From the NCBI GenBank assembly GCA_963383645.1, contig OY726571.1, positions 81,412,888 to 81,476,887 on the forward strand: 64,000 nucleotides of DNA, given 5' to 3'. Of this stretch, positions 43,465-56,900 are shown piece after piece. Below the pieces are notes generated by a model, which did not search any database, was not told the origin of the DNA, and saw nothing but the letters and a program-made list of their open reading frames with translations. A program made the position numbers and the translations under genes. This DNA comes from Muscardinus avellanarius (lineage: Eukaryota > Chordata > Mammalia > Rodentia > Gliridae). Position 1 is the first letter of the stretch. Each line of letters starts with the position of its first letter.

Positions 43465-44805
43465 AAAAGCAACTGGTTGTGACCACTGAGAGTGATTTCA
43501 ACACAAACTGAGGAAAGCCATTGCGTTCTCTTGCTGGAGCACCAGAGATTTGGGTCCTCAGCACACTCTAGTCACTTAACTGAGTTTATCGGTTATAAAA
43601 TCCAATATTACCAGTGTATAGCTTAGGTCCTTAGGACCATCGTGCACTTGGAGCAACAAGAATCTCAAATAGCATCCTGATTTTAAAGCTGCCTTACGTA
43701 GAACTGGTCCCATTCCACAATAATTCTAAAGGGGTAAAATAGGCTGTATATAAGCTTATTTCCAACACGTACCCCTCTTTCCCAGCTTTGTAATTTTTTA
43801 GAAAGCTCTCGTGCCCCATTGGAGTGGCGTACTGTGACAGCAAATCATGAGTCCTGACCTCATCTTGAAGCCTAAAGGTCTGCTCCTGCTTTTTCTACCA
43901 ACCAGCACTGCAAATTTTACCTACATCCCACCCACTCCCTTCTCCCAGAGACTTTGAGTATTGAACAGAGGGATTGGAGAATGGAAATTACAGGCCCAAC
44001 CTCACCTTCCTCAGCAAAGGAGCAAGTTGCTTCCCCTAAGACTCTGTGAGCCTGCTGCTCCTCCAAGTCTCCCTCTAACCCTGAGTCAGCCCCACCTCAG
44101 TGTGGTTGAATAAATCTATGTCTGGCTTAACCAACCCAGAACTTGATTTTATAACTACGATAAAACATTTTCTCTGAAACAAACTTTAAACAAAATTCTC
44201 AATATGAAAAAAAGAAAATTGGTAATGTGGGTTATGAATGATTGGCATAATTTTAAGAAGATTTTCTTAAAAAGATAAGTTCCTAAAATTCTTAACAATT
44301 TTTAAAGGACTCAAACATATATTCTACAAAGCAGGATATAAAAATCAAAACATGATAATGGACGGAGAGGAAATGGGTGAATGGATAGTATTGGAGAAAG
44401 AATTTATTTGACAACTAGTGCTATGGCAAGTTTTTAAAGAAGACCAGAAATAATAAATGTCATGGATATTGTTAAAAAAATAAACAACTTGTAGAGTAGC
44501 TGTAATGTCAGCTACTCTATAATCCTATCTACTTGCTAGGCTAAAGCAATAGGGTTGCAAGTTCAAGGCCAGCCTGGGTAACTTATCAAGACCTGTCTCA
44601 AAATATACACTAACTTCTTTTTTAAAGGATGTTGTTCAGTAGAAAAGCACTTCTGGGTTCAATCCACAGTATTGGAAAAAATAAAATAAATAATACGTTT
44701 ATGGCCTTCAAACTCTTTTGTGTATTATGTAAAACAATTTTGAAAGTGGTAGGTACCACTATGAGCACTTTTAATGTGACATCTAAACTTCATAAAAATA
44801 TCAAA
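43465..44805. other. Intergenic with an old SINE remnant
   Basis: No gene seen. A diverged B1-dID copy lies at about 44510-44690 (gttcaaggccagcctgggta ... ctgggttcaatccacag). Confidence 0.5.
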
Positions 44806-44807
44806 GT

Positions 44808-45020
44808 TTTTTTGTGTGTGTGGTACTGGGAATGGGACCCGGGGCATTCTACCTCCGAGCTCTACCCCCAGCTCTATTTTTTATTCTTTATTTTGAAAAC
44901 AGGTCTTACTGAGTTGCAAAGGACCTCACTAAGTAGGTGAAGCTGTCCTCAAGCCGCAATCCTCATGTCTCAGTCTCCCAAATGCTGGGATTACAAGTGT
45001 GCATCACCATGTCCGGCTTC
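44808..45020 (-). mobile_element. B1-dID SINE (older)
   Basis: Reverse copy, tggtactgggaatgggaccc to catcaccatgtccggcttc. Confidence 0.85.
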
Positions 45021-45024
45021 ATGT

Positions 45025-46085
45025 TTTTAAGCTTAAATATTAAGCATTTTATAAGATGAAATAAGATAAGAAATAACCATAAATATAATAAAGATATCAT
45101 GACATGATTTTATTTTAATAATAAAAATGTTGACCACACTATTGTTTAATTCATATCAGATGTAGAAGTAATCATATAATTTTTTATCTGAGAATTTTAT
45201 TAAATATATCTTGGAACTTGGTCCTTGGGGACAGTATTCCAGCTTCATTTGAAAGAACGAGTTCTTAACCTGTCCTGCCTCGAGTTGTTTGGAATTTTGA
45301 ATATTACTTCAGCCAGGTGTCTTCCATAATGAAGTCCACAAAGAATGTCAGGGGAGCAAGAGCAACAGTGAAGGTGTTAGTTATTAACAGCTTCAAGTCA
45401 ATACTTGGAAATACCCTCTGTGTACAAATGGCCAGTGTTTACATTTAGGCCTCGCTCCAAAATAAGTCTTGGAAAACGTTTTTAAAGGGGCAAGAAGGAT
45501 GCTATAGACAAGAAGGCCTTGGAGAGTTCTCGTGTATCTCTAACTCTCAAACACCAAGGAGACCACAGAGAAGCAAAGTAAGACTCAAGGGAGAAAGCAG
45601 CCACCACATGATGGACTATAAGGCCCCACCAGGCAGATAAACAGATAAAGGCTTCCTAGTAAAGAAAATACCAAAACACAAAAACAACAACAACAAAACA
45701 CCTAAGGAGAATGGCTAGTTAGTACAAAATTTAAGGAAACTCTAAGACCATGAGCTGAAAGCAAATTGCTCATGATATTCAAGGCAGCATCACTTGAAAC
45801 CGATTGACCTTCTGGAGCATCTTGGTGAAAATATGGAATTCTAAGGTAAAAAGAGAATCCTCTAGCAACTTGCCTAAACATGCCCCATCAACAAAAATTA
45901 GCTGTCTGACTGAAACTTCCTCAACATATTAAATACTGGAAGAGACTGAAGAAGTTGGCACTGCTTTGAAGAAGCAAAATTGTAAAAAATTATGTTCCAC
46001 AATATTTTAATGCAGTAAGTTTCCATGATGATAGTATATGTATACAGGAAAAATTTTCAGCTATTCTGGGAGATTTATTTAAATA
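45025..46085. other. Intergenic, nothing recognised
   Basis: No open frame of interest and no repeat that I can name. Confidence 0.45.
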
Positions 46086-46089
46086 CTAT

Positions 46090-46310
46090 TCTAGCCAGGC
46101 GGGTGGTACATGCTTGTAATTCCAGTACTTGAGAGGCTGAGACAGGAGGACTGCAGGTTCACAGCTAGCTTCAGCTACCTAGTGAGCCCCCCTGCAACTT
46201 AGTGAGACCCTGTCTTAAAATAAAGAATAAAATAGGGCTGGGGTGTAACTTGGAGGCAGAATGCCCCTGGGTTCAATCTCCAGCACCACAATAACTAGCT
46301 AAATAAATAA
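46090..46310 (+). mobile_element. B1-dID SINE (older)
   Basis: From agccaggcgggtggtacatg to caccacaataactagctaaa. Confidence 0.8.
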
Positions 46311-47127
46311 ATACTATTCTAAAACAACAGTAACCAAAAAAAAAAAAAAAAATCCCTTTTGCAACGTTTTGAGAAGAAGGGGTGGGGATGGTAATGGGGA
46401 ACTGACCAGTGGGCAGGGCCAGGTAAGGTAAGGGGAGGAGCCAGAGTGCACACCTTGGGGAGAGACTCACTCTCACCACCCAGTTCTGCACTTTCCTGAG
46501 CAGCCTGAGAAAGAGAGTGCCTCCTTAAGTTCTGCTCCCTGAGTACCTCATTTGCCCCCTCCCCGAGTTCTAGCCCTTGAATGACACCCTTAGTCTCAAT
46601 AGAGTGTAAATGTGAACATTCTTGATGGTAAGCACTTAATGCAAGACTAATATATTAACTGTGAAAGGCAAAATATCCAGAAAACAGTAATCCAGCTACT
46701 GAGGATATATATGGGTGAGTGTGAGGATGTCTCTGTGCCAGGTCCCTCCCTCAACATGAGGAGAAAGTCAGCAGTGTTTTTTTACTCCCTAGGTAATTAA
46801 CTTGAGAAACAAAGATCAGGAAACAATAAATTTGAGGGCACAGTATAGCAAAATGTGATCTTTCCACAAAAGTGGAGTCAGAGGAGAAATCCTACAGGCC
46901 TTAACCTCCTTCATAATTGAATTAAAATAAAGAAAAACAAATACACTAAATATTCCAAACAAAATTTATAAGTAAAGCAAAGGGAAATAGGGGATAAGAC
47001 TGGTAAAAGAGCTAATAAATTATAAGATAAAATGACAGCTGTGTTTTAAAATAGATAATTTACTAAGTGTCCTGGTTAAGTAAAAAGAAAACAAGTTCAT
47101 CACATCAGGAATTTAAAAAGAAGCTGC

Positions 47128-47322
47128 AGCCGGGCGTGGTGGCGCACGCTTGTAATCCCTGCACTTGGGAGGCAGGGACAGGAGGATGGCGCTGGCTTAA
47201 GAGACCCTGTTTCCAAATAAAAAAGAAGTATAAAATAGGTCTGGGAGTGTAGCCCATGGGAGGAGTGTAGCCTGGAGGTAGAATGGCTTTCAGGAACCCC
47301 AGTACTACCAAAAAAAAAAAGA
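47128..47322 (+). mobile_element. B1-dID SINE (young subfamily)
   Basis: From gccgggcgtggtggcgcacg to an A tract. The B-box region is deleted (ggaggatggcgctggcttaa) and the ID tail has a small duplication (gtgtagcccatgggaggagt). Confidence 0.85.
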
Positions 47323-47324
47323 AG

Positions 47325-48715
47325 CTACAACCTCACATATGGGTAAAAGGAATATACTATAAAAGTATTTAATAAAACACTTGAATATTTGCAAATATAC
47401 TTTACATTATTTATAAAATGGATAATTCTCCAAGATAACATGGTTTAGATTGTTCAAAGAATTTGTATAAAACCTTCATAGACCAATAACTGTGAAGAAA
47501 ATTGAGAAAGTTGTTAAAGAACTCTCCTTAAAAAGGCTTTAAGCCTCCATAGTTTTATAAACCAATGATTTCAAACCTTTGAATAACAACAGAAATTATA
47601 AAAATTCCATTCTGGTTCATATTTTCAGAATACTGGGAAATAATAAAAGCTTCTATTTGTGAAATTGGCATAGGAGTAATATTTAAGATGATAAAGACAC
47701 ACAAAACATGTATATCCATCCATATCCATCCATATATACCAATCCCATATACCAACACAGCAGCCCAGGTGTTGAACATACTAGTAGTAAATCAGATCCT
47801 AATACTTCAAAGAAGATAATGCTTTACATTACAAAATGTGTTAAAATAATTCATAACACTTAGTCAAAAATATCATCTCATTATCAAATAGATGACAATG
47901 AGCTATTTGATAAACATAAATTCATTTGCACAGACTTTAATGTTAGAAACAATTCTCTGGGGCTGAGGGATGGGTTACAGATGTTTTCTACCAGCTCACA
48001 ATTACATCTGTTCTCACGCCATTAGGAAATGTGAATGGTGATTCCTCCTCAAGCCATCAAATAGGGAGAGATACCCTCAGAGCCTTTGAAACATGGATGC
48101 TATCTGTTGGATTAATCAGAAAGCCTAGGAAACCTAGAGGACCTAGACATGCTGGGCCCCTGTGGTTTTAACCTCCCACAGCAACTGATAATTCCAGGGT
48201 CATAGTTTCTTTGAAGTCTGAGCAGCTCACTCATCCTGCTATTTGGGCACTTGGTCTTGGGTCCAAAAGCTGACATGTAGATCATCCTGCTGTTTTCCCT
48301 CCTGCTCTGATGCGGGAGATCCATTAAAAGAGGAAAGGAGAGGAGGAGGACCATGAAAGTGGAGGGCCAGGATCCCTTCCCAATTGCTTCATTGGTCGGA
48401 CCTAAGCCAAAGAGAAAAGAGAAACTGAAATGGATGAAATGTTGACTTTAAACATTATACTTTTTTCCCTACATAAAAATTTACAAATCATAAATGCACA
48501 CTTTCACAAAGTAAAGACATCCATGTGTCTTGACTAGCATCCAAATCAGGAAATAAGGTATCCTTAGTTCATCAGGTACAATAAATATATCCAGGCAGGA
48601 CTTCTACCCTTGCCCTAGGGAAATTACTAACTTAATTTTTAATAGGATAGGGGTGTTTTGTCTAATTTAAAAAACTCTATATTAGATTTTATTTTATTAT
48701 TTTATTTTATTTTAT
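47325..48715. other. Intergenic, nothing recognised
   Basis: AT-rich; no gene, no named repeat. Confidence 0.45.
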
Positions 48716-48716
48716 T

Positions 48717-48935
48717 TTATTGTGGTACTGAGGATGGAACCCAGGGGCATTCTACCTCTAAGCTACATTTCCAGCTCTCTCTTTTTTTTTTATTATTCTT
48801 TATTTTGAAATAGGGTCTCACTAATTTGTGGAGGGCCTCACTAAGTAGCTGAGGCTAGCTTCAAACCTGCAGTCCTCCTGTCTCAGCCTCCCAAGTACTG
48901 GGATTACAAGCTTGGGCCACCATGCCCAGCTATAT
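48717..48935 (-). mobile_element. B1-dID SINE (older)
   Basis: A TTTTA run leads into tgtggtactgaggatggaac ... gggccaccatgcccagc. Confidence 0.85.
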
Positions 48936-49039
48936 TAGCTTTTAAAAGAACATACTTTTTGTTTTCTTTCACTTGCTCTTGTATTTAAAGAGCACCCATA
49001 GTGCTATGTATTGGAGTCTGTTAATTCTCATTACCACAT

Positions 49040-49450
49040 GAATAGATAATATTTTTTGATCATTTTCCCCTTAACAGACAATTTGGTTGGTTCTTTTGTA
49101 GATTATTATAGGTGAACATTGTTCTCTCTGTGAAAATTGTTGTACATGTTTTATGCAGTATTAATTTCTAGTGAAAAGTTTGTCATTGAAATCACACATT
49201 TAGCTTTAGGATACATTGCCAAGCTGCATTCCAACCTCAATATATATTCACATTCATAATGCACAAAAGTTCCGGTTGTCCCACACTCTGGCCAGCATGT
49301 GATATTTTCATTCTTCTTTCGTTTTATCCATTCTGTTAAGTGTGTAGTGGTATCTCATATGGTTTTGATTTTCATTTTTCTCATGACTAATAAAATTGAA
49401 CACATTTTTTTCTGTATTTATGGGCCATTTTTCTACTGGTTGCCTATCTT
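49040..49450 (-). mobile_element. Old L1 3' region fragment
   Basis: The plus strand reads cactctggccagcatgtgat, tgtgtagtggtatctcatat, ggttttgattttcatttttc and atgggccatttt. This is the antisense of the L1 ORF2 3' end, strongly diverged. Confidence 0.55.
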
Positions 49451-49454
49451 TTTT

Positions 49455-50840
49455 TCCTTTTCTCTCCCCCTCAACCCTTGCATATAACTTGTTATTCACT
49501 ATACCACCTCTGTTCTACTTCTTTTGGTTTTTGACAAATTCCTTCTTCTCTCTATATATCATTAAATATCCAGATGGTACAACCAATGTGTTCTCACTCA
49601 GTATCACCCTCTGGGCTTGATCTTCCATTTTAATTAAAACATTGGCACAAAATTATCTACTGATTTGCATTAGGAGAGTCTCTTCACCTGCTAAATGGGT
49701 TCAAGATCCTAGTCCTCATGGTTCTACTGGAATTCTAAATATGATAGGAATGTCTCATCTAGAAAAGTGGAGGCCAAACCAGAATCAGCTATGTGTGTGG
49801 AGATAATGTAGAAGATGTATTTTGCATATTAGGAACCAGAATCTATTCCTGGTGGGGGAAAACTAAGGAAAATACGAAAAAAATATAACAATCTTTTTCT
49901 ACCCTCAAAAGGACTCTCTCTCTGTTGATGCCTTTCTATGCTTTACTGCATCTTCATAGACCTTTAGTGTTTCTCTCCTCCATATAAATTGTCATTTCAC
50001 TTGAAAATGCCTGTCATGTCTCCTTTCAATTTTCATTCCATGGTCTAAACTATCCCATTGTCTTTTCTGGAAGTGTTCATTCTGCCTCCTACACCTACTG
50101 TTCTCACAGTACAAGTTTTCCAATCCTGTCATCTCTCACCCTGAATTCAAGTTAACCTCATTCACTTAATCCTTTCAGGTCAGTTTCTGATCATTAACCT
50201 CCTGGAATTTATCAGGGATAGGTAAATATCTATTTTTGCCTGGTGGAAAAAATTCCTAATCAAATTAATTTTAAAATGCTCTATTTAATTTTTGCATGTG
50301 AATTTTAATAGAACCTAACCACATAAATAACCATCCATGTTTTACAGTGTATACAAACAATAAAAATGGTAACCCGTGGATTACAGTTTTACAATTTTGT
50401 TCTTCATTGAGTTCTATAACATACAGCTATAAGTCCCAGCAGATCTTCTCTGTATTCATAACCCCCCAAAGGTATTTGTCAGTGATTATTTTCACAAAGA
50501 TTTTTATTCATCTAGTACTTTCCAAAGAGGAAAACTCAAAGACAACAGAAATTGACTTCTCAAATTTGTTCAGCAATTGTCACATGCCTGCTGCATGTCA
50601 GAAATTCCTAGAAAGTCTAAAAATTGGTGGTATATGGACTCAAACCCAAACTAATTCACTCAGATCCTTTTGAATGCGGTCCAGGCATCTGTATATTTTT
50701 AAGACGTCCAAGGAGAGTGTAACACACAGTCAGAGTCAAGAACTTCTATGTTTATGGTCAAGAACATAAAAAGTGGTGGTTAATAAGAAATGTTAAAAAG
50801 TTAAGGGTCAGTCATACAGTTAAGTTTGCAAGTCTATGTC
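49455..50840. other. SLC17A2 3' flank
   Basis: No gene seen. A minus-strand AATAAA at 50503-50508, about 335 bases past the stop, could serve as the SLC17A2 poly(A) signal. Confidence 0.4.
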
Positions 50841-50841
50841 C

Positions 50842-50976
50842 TCAGAGGCGGGTAAGAGTCCTTTCTTTGGCCCAGTCTTGGATTTTTGCTTGCCCAAATG
50901 TGAGGTAAAAGATCAGACCAAACATGTTCACAGCAGCAGACAGGAAGAACACGTTTCTCCATCCAGACTCAGAATC
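50842..50976 (-). CDS. SLC17A2: SLC17A2 coding exon 11 with stop
   Basis: [20 protein letters not shown], then [13 protein letters not shown] and a TGA at 50844-50842. Confidence 0.97.
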   Translation of the reverse strand, partial: DSESGWRNVFFLSAAVNMFGLIFYLTFGQAKIQDWAKERTLTRL

Positions 50977-53900
50977 CTAGACACAAAAAAAATCATAGCT
51001 ACTAATTTTATGTATTCTTTCTCCAACAGTTAGAAAAATCCTCCACTTTTTATATTGCTACATTGATCACAAAGAACAGAAGGAACGATATTCAATAGCT
51101 AATCAACATCTTAGGTCCTCAAAGAGTGTACATGAAACTCTTGAAAATAAAATGACTCTGAAATGCACATTGAATGTTGAGCTCTCTCTTTTTCTTTTCT
51201 CCCTTCCTCTCTTTCTTCCTCCCTCCCTCCCTTTCTTCCACTCTTCCTTCCTTCTTTTTATTTATTTATTTTTATGGTTATAAGGATTAAACCCAGGGGC
51301 ATTCTACCTCTGAGTTACTCTCCCAATATTTTTTATTTTGTGTTTTAAAACAGAGTCTCCTTAGGTTGCTGAGATTCTCATGACATTACTGAGGCTATCT
51401 TCAAACCTGTGATCTTTGTGTTTTCCTTCCAAGTACTGGGATTTCAGGCATGTGTCACCAAACTACACTAATGTTTTCCTACAAACCCATTCATAAAAAT
51501 ATAGTATCACTCCCAATTATGCCTAAAATGACATCATTAAGATCTTACATTTGTGTCCTCTGTCTTGTTTTGGGCTACTGACATCTGTCACAACACTCCC
51601 TTGGATACACATCTCAATATGACATGAATTATATTTGGTCTGCCTGAGTGACTCTCCTCGCCAAACCTTAGAATATCATAGTTTATTTCCAGCATTGCAG
51701 TCACAATGGGTTCCTAAGCAATTTGCTCAAAAATTAAACCTAGAATCCACGTCACACAGAGATGTATCAAAAACAAAATTTGGCTTCACAAGTTGATTCC
51801 CTTCATCCTTCCATCCCAGCCTGGTCTTGCCTTTTTTTCTTCCTCCCTAGCCCTTGCCTGCAGATCCTGAGCAAGCCTCAAGGCCCCCACTCCCTGTAAT
51901 GTCTCTCAGATATTCTCTTTTCACCCACAATTTAATCTCTCCTTAAACTAGCCTTGGGATAATTTGTTGTCCTTTGGTGATTTTTTTTTTTTTTTTTTTT
52001 TTTTTTTGGTGGTGGTACTGGGGATGGAACCCAGGGTCCTTCTACCTTTGGGCTACACTCCCAGACCTATTTTATATTTTATTTGGAAAAGGGGTCTCAC
52101 AAAGTTCCTGAGAACCTCACTACATAGCTGAGGCTGGCTTCAAACCCGCATGATCCTTCTGTCTCAGCCTCCCAAGTGTGGGGATTACAAGTGTGTGCCA
52201 CCACGCCTGCCAGATGATTTTTTTTTTTCTGGAATGAAACTGAAGAGATTCTTTATGATCCTCCTCTTCTTTCCTCTGTCTTCATATATTACTACTCCTT
52301 TACATGGATCATGCCCTGAGCCATAACTAAGAACTCTCCTATGCTTTTCACCACTAGAAGTCACACATACCAGCCAGCCTCTGTGATCAGAAGGCTCATT
52401 TTCATGAACTGAGCATCTATTCATTTTGATAAATCTTGTGATCTTCTTCCCCTAGGAAACCTAACCTACCAGTATCTGACGTAGAGGCTTGCATGAGTAG
52501 CATTAACTGTGTTGAAATCCCCACTTGCTTTCCCATCAGATCACACCACCCTGGAAAGCACAGTGATGCTCTCCAGTGCCTGACAACACCTGCAGATGTT
52601 CAGTAACATGCCCAACCTGACTGATGAAGAATCCAGTGGCTGTGGAAGAGATGATTCCTGCAATAAGCCCGAATCCCCTTGAGATGCCCATGAGGAAGCT
52701 TGCATATCTGTGGAGAAGGCAATGTTATGGGTGATCTCATGTGGAAAGCCACCTATGGTTTTTGCAGCAACTCAAATTTAATGAAACTCATCTCTAATGA
52801 CAAGATCATTTTGTCTGGTACAGCTTTATGTTCTCCTAAAGATATTCAAGGGAATACCTATTTGCCATACACCTCTTTACTGAGTCAATTACCAGAATAA
52901 CCAAAGACCTAGTGTCTGTGGGAGCTGAGTTCTGAACAGCTCCCAATCCTGGCTCTGCTCTTATGTGACTACAGACACGGCATTCAACTGCTGGGCCTCA
53001 GTCTGCTTCCTCTGTATTAAACCTACAACTTATTTGTGAGGATTAGATTTGTAAGAATTTTTTAGCACAGGGGTTGGCTCATCACAAGTACATTCATATA
53101 TGGTTGCTGCTATGATCAATAACTGGAAAATTCCAAAACACTCGTCTATGGGCTTTCTTCCAAAATACACAGTATAATCTCAGGCTGGGAAAGTTGAAAA
53201 GCTGTTTATCTAAACCATCACTGGGCATTCATTCTAAAAATGCCACATGAGGTCATGGCTGTGTGCTGACATTTCTAGCTATTTGCCATTTTGCTTTTAT
53301 TTAATGCATGTCAACAACACGAAGACTTTGCAGGGTGATGACTGGGGTCCAACACCTCCAGAGTAGTCCAGAGAAGGGAAAAAAGGCAAGTGAAGCTTTT
53401 ACCTGGGGGCAATGTCCAGGGTGTTGATGATGAACCCCGAATCACACAGGTTGCTGGTCCCAGGAATAAGTACCAGCAAGACAATAGTTGCCACGTAGCT
53501 GGACGTTACGAAGGGCAGGGCCATGGCGCACAGAGAGGGGAGGAGGAGCCCTGAGGAACAAGGACATGCTGTCAGGCCCTCTTCAGACCATACACCAGAG
53601 ATACACATGTTCCCCGGACCCACAGGCCCCATCCTTACCTAGGGATGAAAAGAGTTTTCTCACAGTAATTAGGCTGAGAAGATTCCTGGACAGAAGGAAA
53701 TCTGCCAGCTGACCACCCAGAATGGTGCAGCTTGAGGCAGCGATGAAGGGCAGGGAGGACAGAACCCCACTCTGAAAGAAGAAAAGTTATATGGCGTGGT
53801 TACAGCGGGGCCCACCACACAGGCCATCTGTGGGCCTGCCCCCATCACTCGGAGCAGTTTTTGCCACACTGGAAGAACAGCGCAGGGAGGAGAAGCAGTC

Positions 53901-56900
53901 CTGGTGTCAGTGAGTCTCCACAGAGAAGCAACATTAACTTTCAAGAGAAACCAGCCAGCCCAGCAGTGTGTGACATGGTGATTAAGGATTGAGAGGACAG
54001 CAGCTCTTCCCCTTGGTGGCTGTGTAACCCAAAGCAAGTTATCCAGCTTCTAGGTGTCCCACCTCCATATCTATAAAATAGGAACCATCAAGGTCATTGC
54101 GAAGGTTAAATGAATGGTTATAAGCAAAGCTAGAATGTAGATGGCGCAGAATCTATTTTCATAGTCAAGAGTTCCACGGAAGTCGAGGAAGTACACTCAC
54201 GTCTCTGATGTTGACATGCAGCACAGTATTGATGTATGTCGGCAGGTATGTGATGATTATGGTGCATAACCAGAAATGGCTGAAAAACCCCATGAAAATG
54301 GCCCAAAGTGGCCGGCATCTGACCATAGCCTTTATGGGGACAGATCGTCTAGGAGAACTGGACTGAAAGGAAATACCTGATTAACCTGGGAATTAGAGCA
54401 AACCAGAGAGTGCCTCTCCCTGGACACACACAATGGCCCCAAGACCTCCACATGGTCCCTGGGTGCAAGTGGTGGGTGCACTGTACCTGTTGAGCCAGTG
54501 AAGACACGATGTGTTCCTTTTCCCTGACACTTATGCATGGGTGATGCATGGGGTCATCATAAATCACTGTAAACCACAGGAGACAGCAGACACAGCCAAT
54601 GCTACCTGGGAAGTAGGGGCAAATTAGTGTTCGGGTAGATTTGTGTGGGACAAAGGGAGTTTTCTATGAAGTGCCCTACCTTTCTCAAACACACCATATC
54701 GGTTCACGGTTACACCATCATGAGGACTTATGTTTTCCCATTCTCTCCTTTCCATCCTACAAACCTCCCTCTTCTGTGGAAGCTTTTCAAATACCATTGC
54801 TCAAATAGGGAATTGCCTCGGGTCAATGTTGGAGGTAAAATAAGCATGGGCATACCATTGCAAGCTAATAAGACTCATGTTTATAGTGTTATATTTTAAG
54901 CAGAATCTTTTAAAATTTTTGATACTGGGGATTGAACCCAGGGGTATTTTACCTCCAAGCTACACCCCCGACCCCATTTTATACTTTATTTTGAAATAGG
55001 ATCTCACTAAATTTCTGAGGGCCTTGCTAAGTTGCTAAGGCTGGCCTCAAACCTGCAATCCTCCTGTGTCAGTCTCCCAAGTACTAGGATTATAGGTATG
55101 TGCCACCATCCCCGGCAAGCAGCAACTTCTTAATTCACACATTATTGTTTTGTTTTGGAAGATCTGAATAGTCAGGACTGAAGATAAAAATTAGTTACAC
55201 ATCCATGAAGCAATCTATCAGGAAATCAGTGTGGCAAAGAAAAACTCCAACTCCACATTTGCAAGAAAATGTGTCATTTGTATTCAGATCACACATCCAT
55301 ATGGATTCCCAGAAGAAATACTTCTTGACAGTACCTGGTTCACATGTGTGAAGCATAGTGGCTGGGATTAGCATCATCAATGAGAAAACTGTCCAAGCCA
55401 CAGCCATATTTAATGACACCTTTTGGGTATAACAAAAGGACAATCTGTAGAAACTTGTCCCATTACCCAGCTGTGTCAGTTGAAAAATCTTCCATGTTAA
55501 AAAATTTGGGGGACTAATGTTCTTTAAATTTCCTTTATTAGAGGACCCACCCATCCATTCTTTTTTTTTTAATCTAAAATTCAGATGCTTTGATATTACC
55601 AGAGTGATAAACAAAATATATAATAGATTCCTTGCCTCAAACATTTCACAGTCCAGTGGGGAGATGAGAAGAAGTAAACAAATGTACATCAACATAACCT
55701 AGAAAGGAAGTATCAGTAAGGATGGCAGGAGAGAGAATGGCTGAATCTGGATAAGTCCGGGAAGGCCCCATGGGGAAGCTCATGAAACTGAGATTTGCAA
55801 AACTCATCTGGTGGGGAATAGGTTAAAGTCATTTTGAGCGGAAATAACAAAATAAGGAGACATTTTGAAAGTGTACTCAAACAATGTTGACATCTTAATT
55901 GCATATAAACTAGCATTTATATGCAATTCCAGATGTGGAATTCCAGACTGGGCATTCCAGATGTGGTACGGATTCTGATAAAATGCACAGGTGGAAGCAT
56001 AAGGCTTCATTTCCAACTTCTCAGAAGAGTGGCACCATGTGAAGAATCGCCTCCTCTGCCCTGTACCTGTGGCTGTGGCTTCCTCAAACCCTCAAGAAGG
56101 CATTGGGTCAAGTTGTGTGGACCAGGTAAAGAAGGCTGCCAACCCTCAGCAAGCTTCTTCATTTCCCATTAACAAAGGACATTATCTCAATCCAGGAAGA
56201 ATGTGGGTGATGTTTCCCACTTAACAAAGGACATTTTCTCTTAATCCAGGAAGAATGTGGGTGATGTTTTTTTTTTTTTTTTTTTTTTTTTTTTGGTGGT
56301 ACTGGGGTTCCTGGAAGCCCTTCTACCTCCGGGCTACACTCCCAGATCTATTTTATATTTTTGAAACAGGGTCTCTTACGCCAGCACGGCTGGCTTCGAA
56401 CCTGTGCGATCCTCCTGTCTCCGCTTCCCAAGCGCGGGGATTACAAGCGTGCGCCACCACGCCCGGCAGAATGTGGGTGATGTTTGTATCAAAACAAGGA
56501 CCTGGAAAATGGAGGTGTTAGGACATAAGAGAAAGTGACTCACCAAAAATATAGAAGATAAAAGGCCAGCCCAAGGCTTGTGAGATTAACCCCCCAACAC
56601 AAAGGATGATGAAGGACCCAAAGGCTGCCCCTAAAGAGGAGAGGGAGAGAAACACTTATGAGCACAGTGAAGACTGAGACTGCGTGGCCTTCCTGGACGC
56701 TGTCTCAAAAGGGAGGTGCAAACTCAGAATCACTGGGCAATGGGGCACTTGTTCCTGCTCAGATCTGCCCCCTGGCATGTGTGAAGTCATTAGCGTTATT
56801 AAGTAATGGTGACATGCCCCTGACTCCCCGATGGTGCCTCAGGACCAGTGTGACCCACTCTAAATTCTTTAGCTTGTCACAGCAAAACTCTCTGCAGTCA

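Larger units (their letters stand above)
54606..56543 (-). other. SLC17A2 intron 5
   Basis: Contains two SINEs and a short tandem duplication near 56.2 kb. The 166-codon minus-strand frame at 55195-55695 overlaps sequence that looks like an old dispersed repeat (cacagtccagtggggagatg) and is not credible as a gene. Confidence 0.6.

Noticed and set aside
55195..55695. 166-codon minus-strand ORF in SLC17A2 intron 5
   Set aside because: Overlaps sequence resembling an old dispersed repeat; no recognisable domain and no splice or promoter support.
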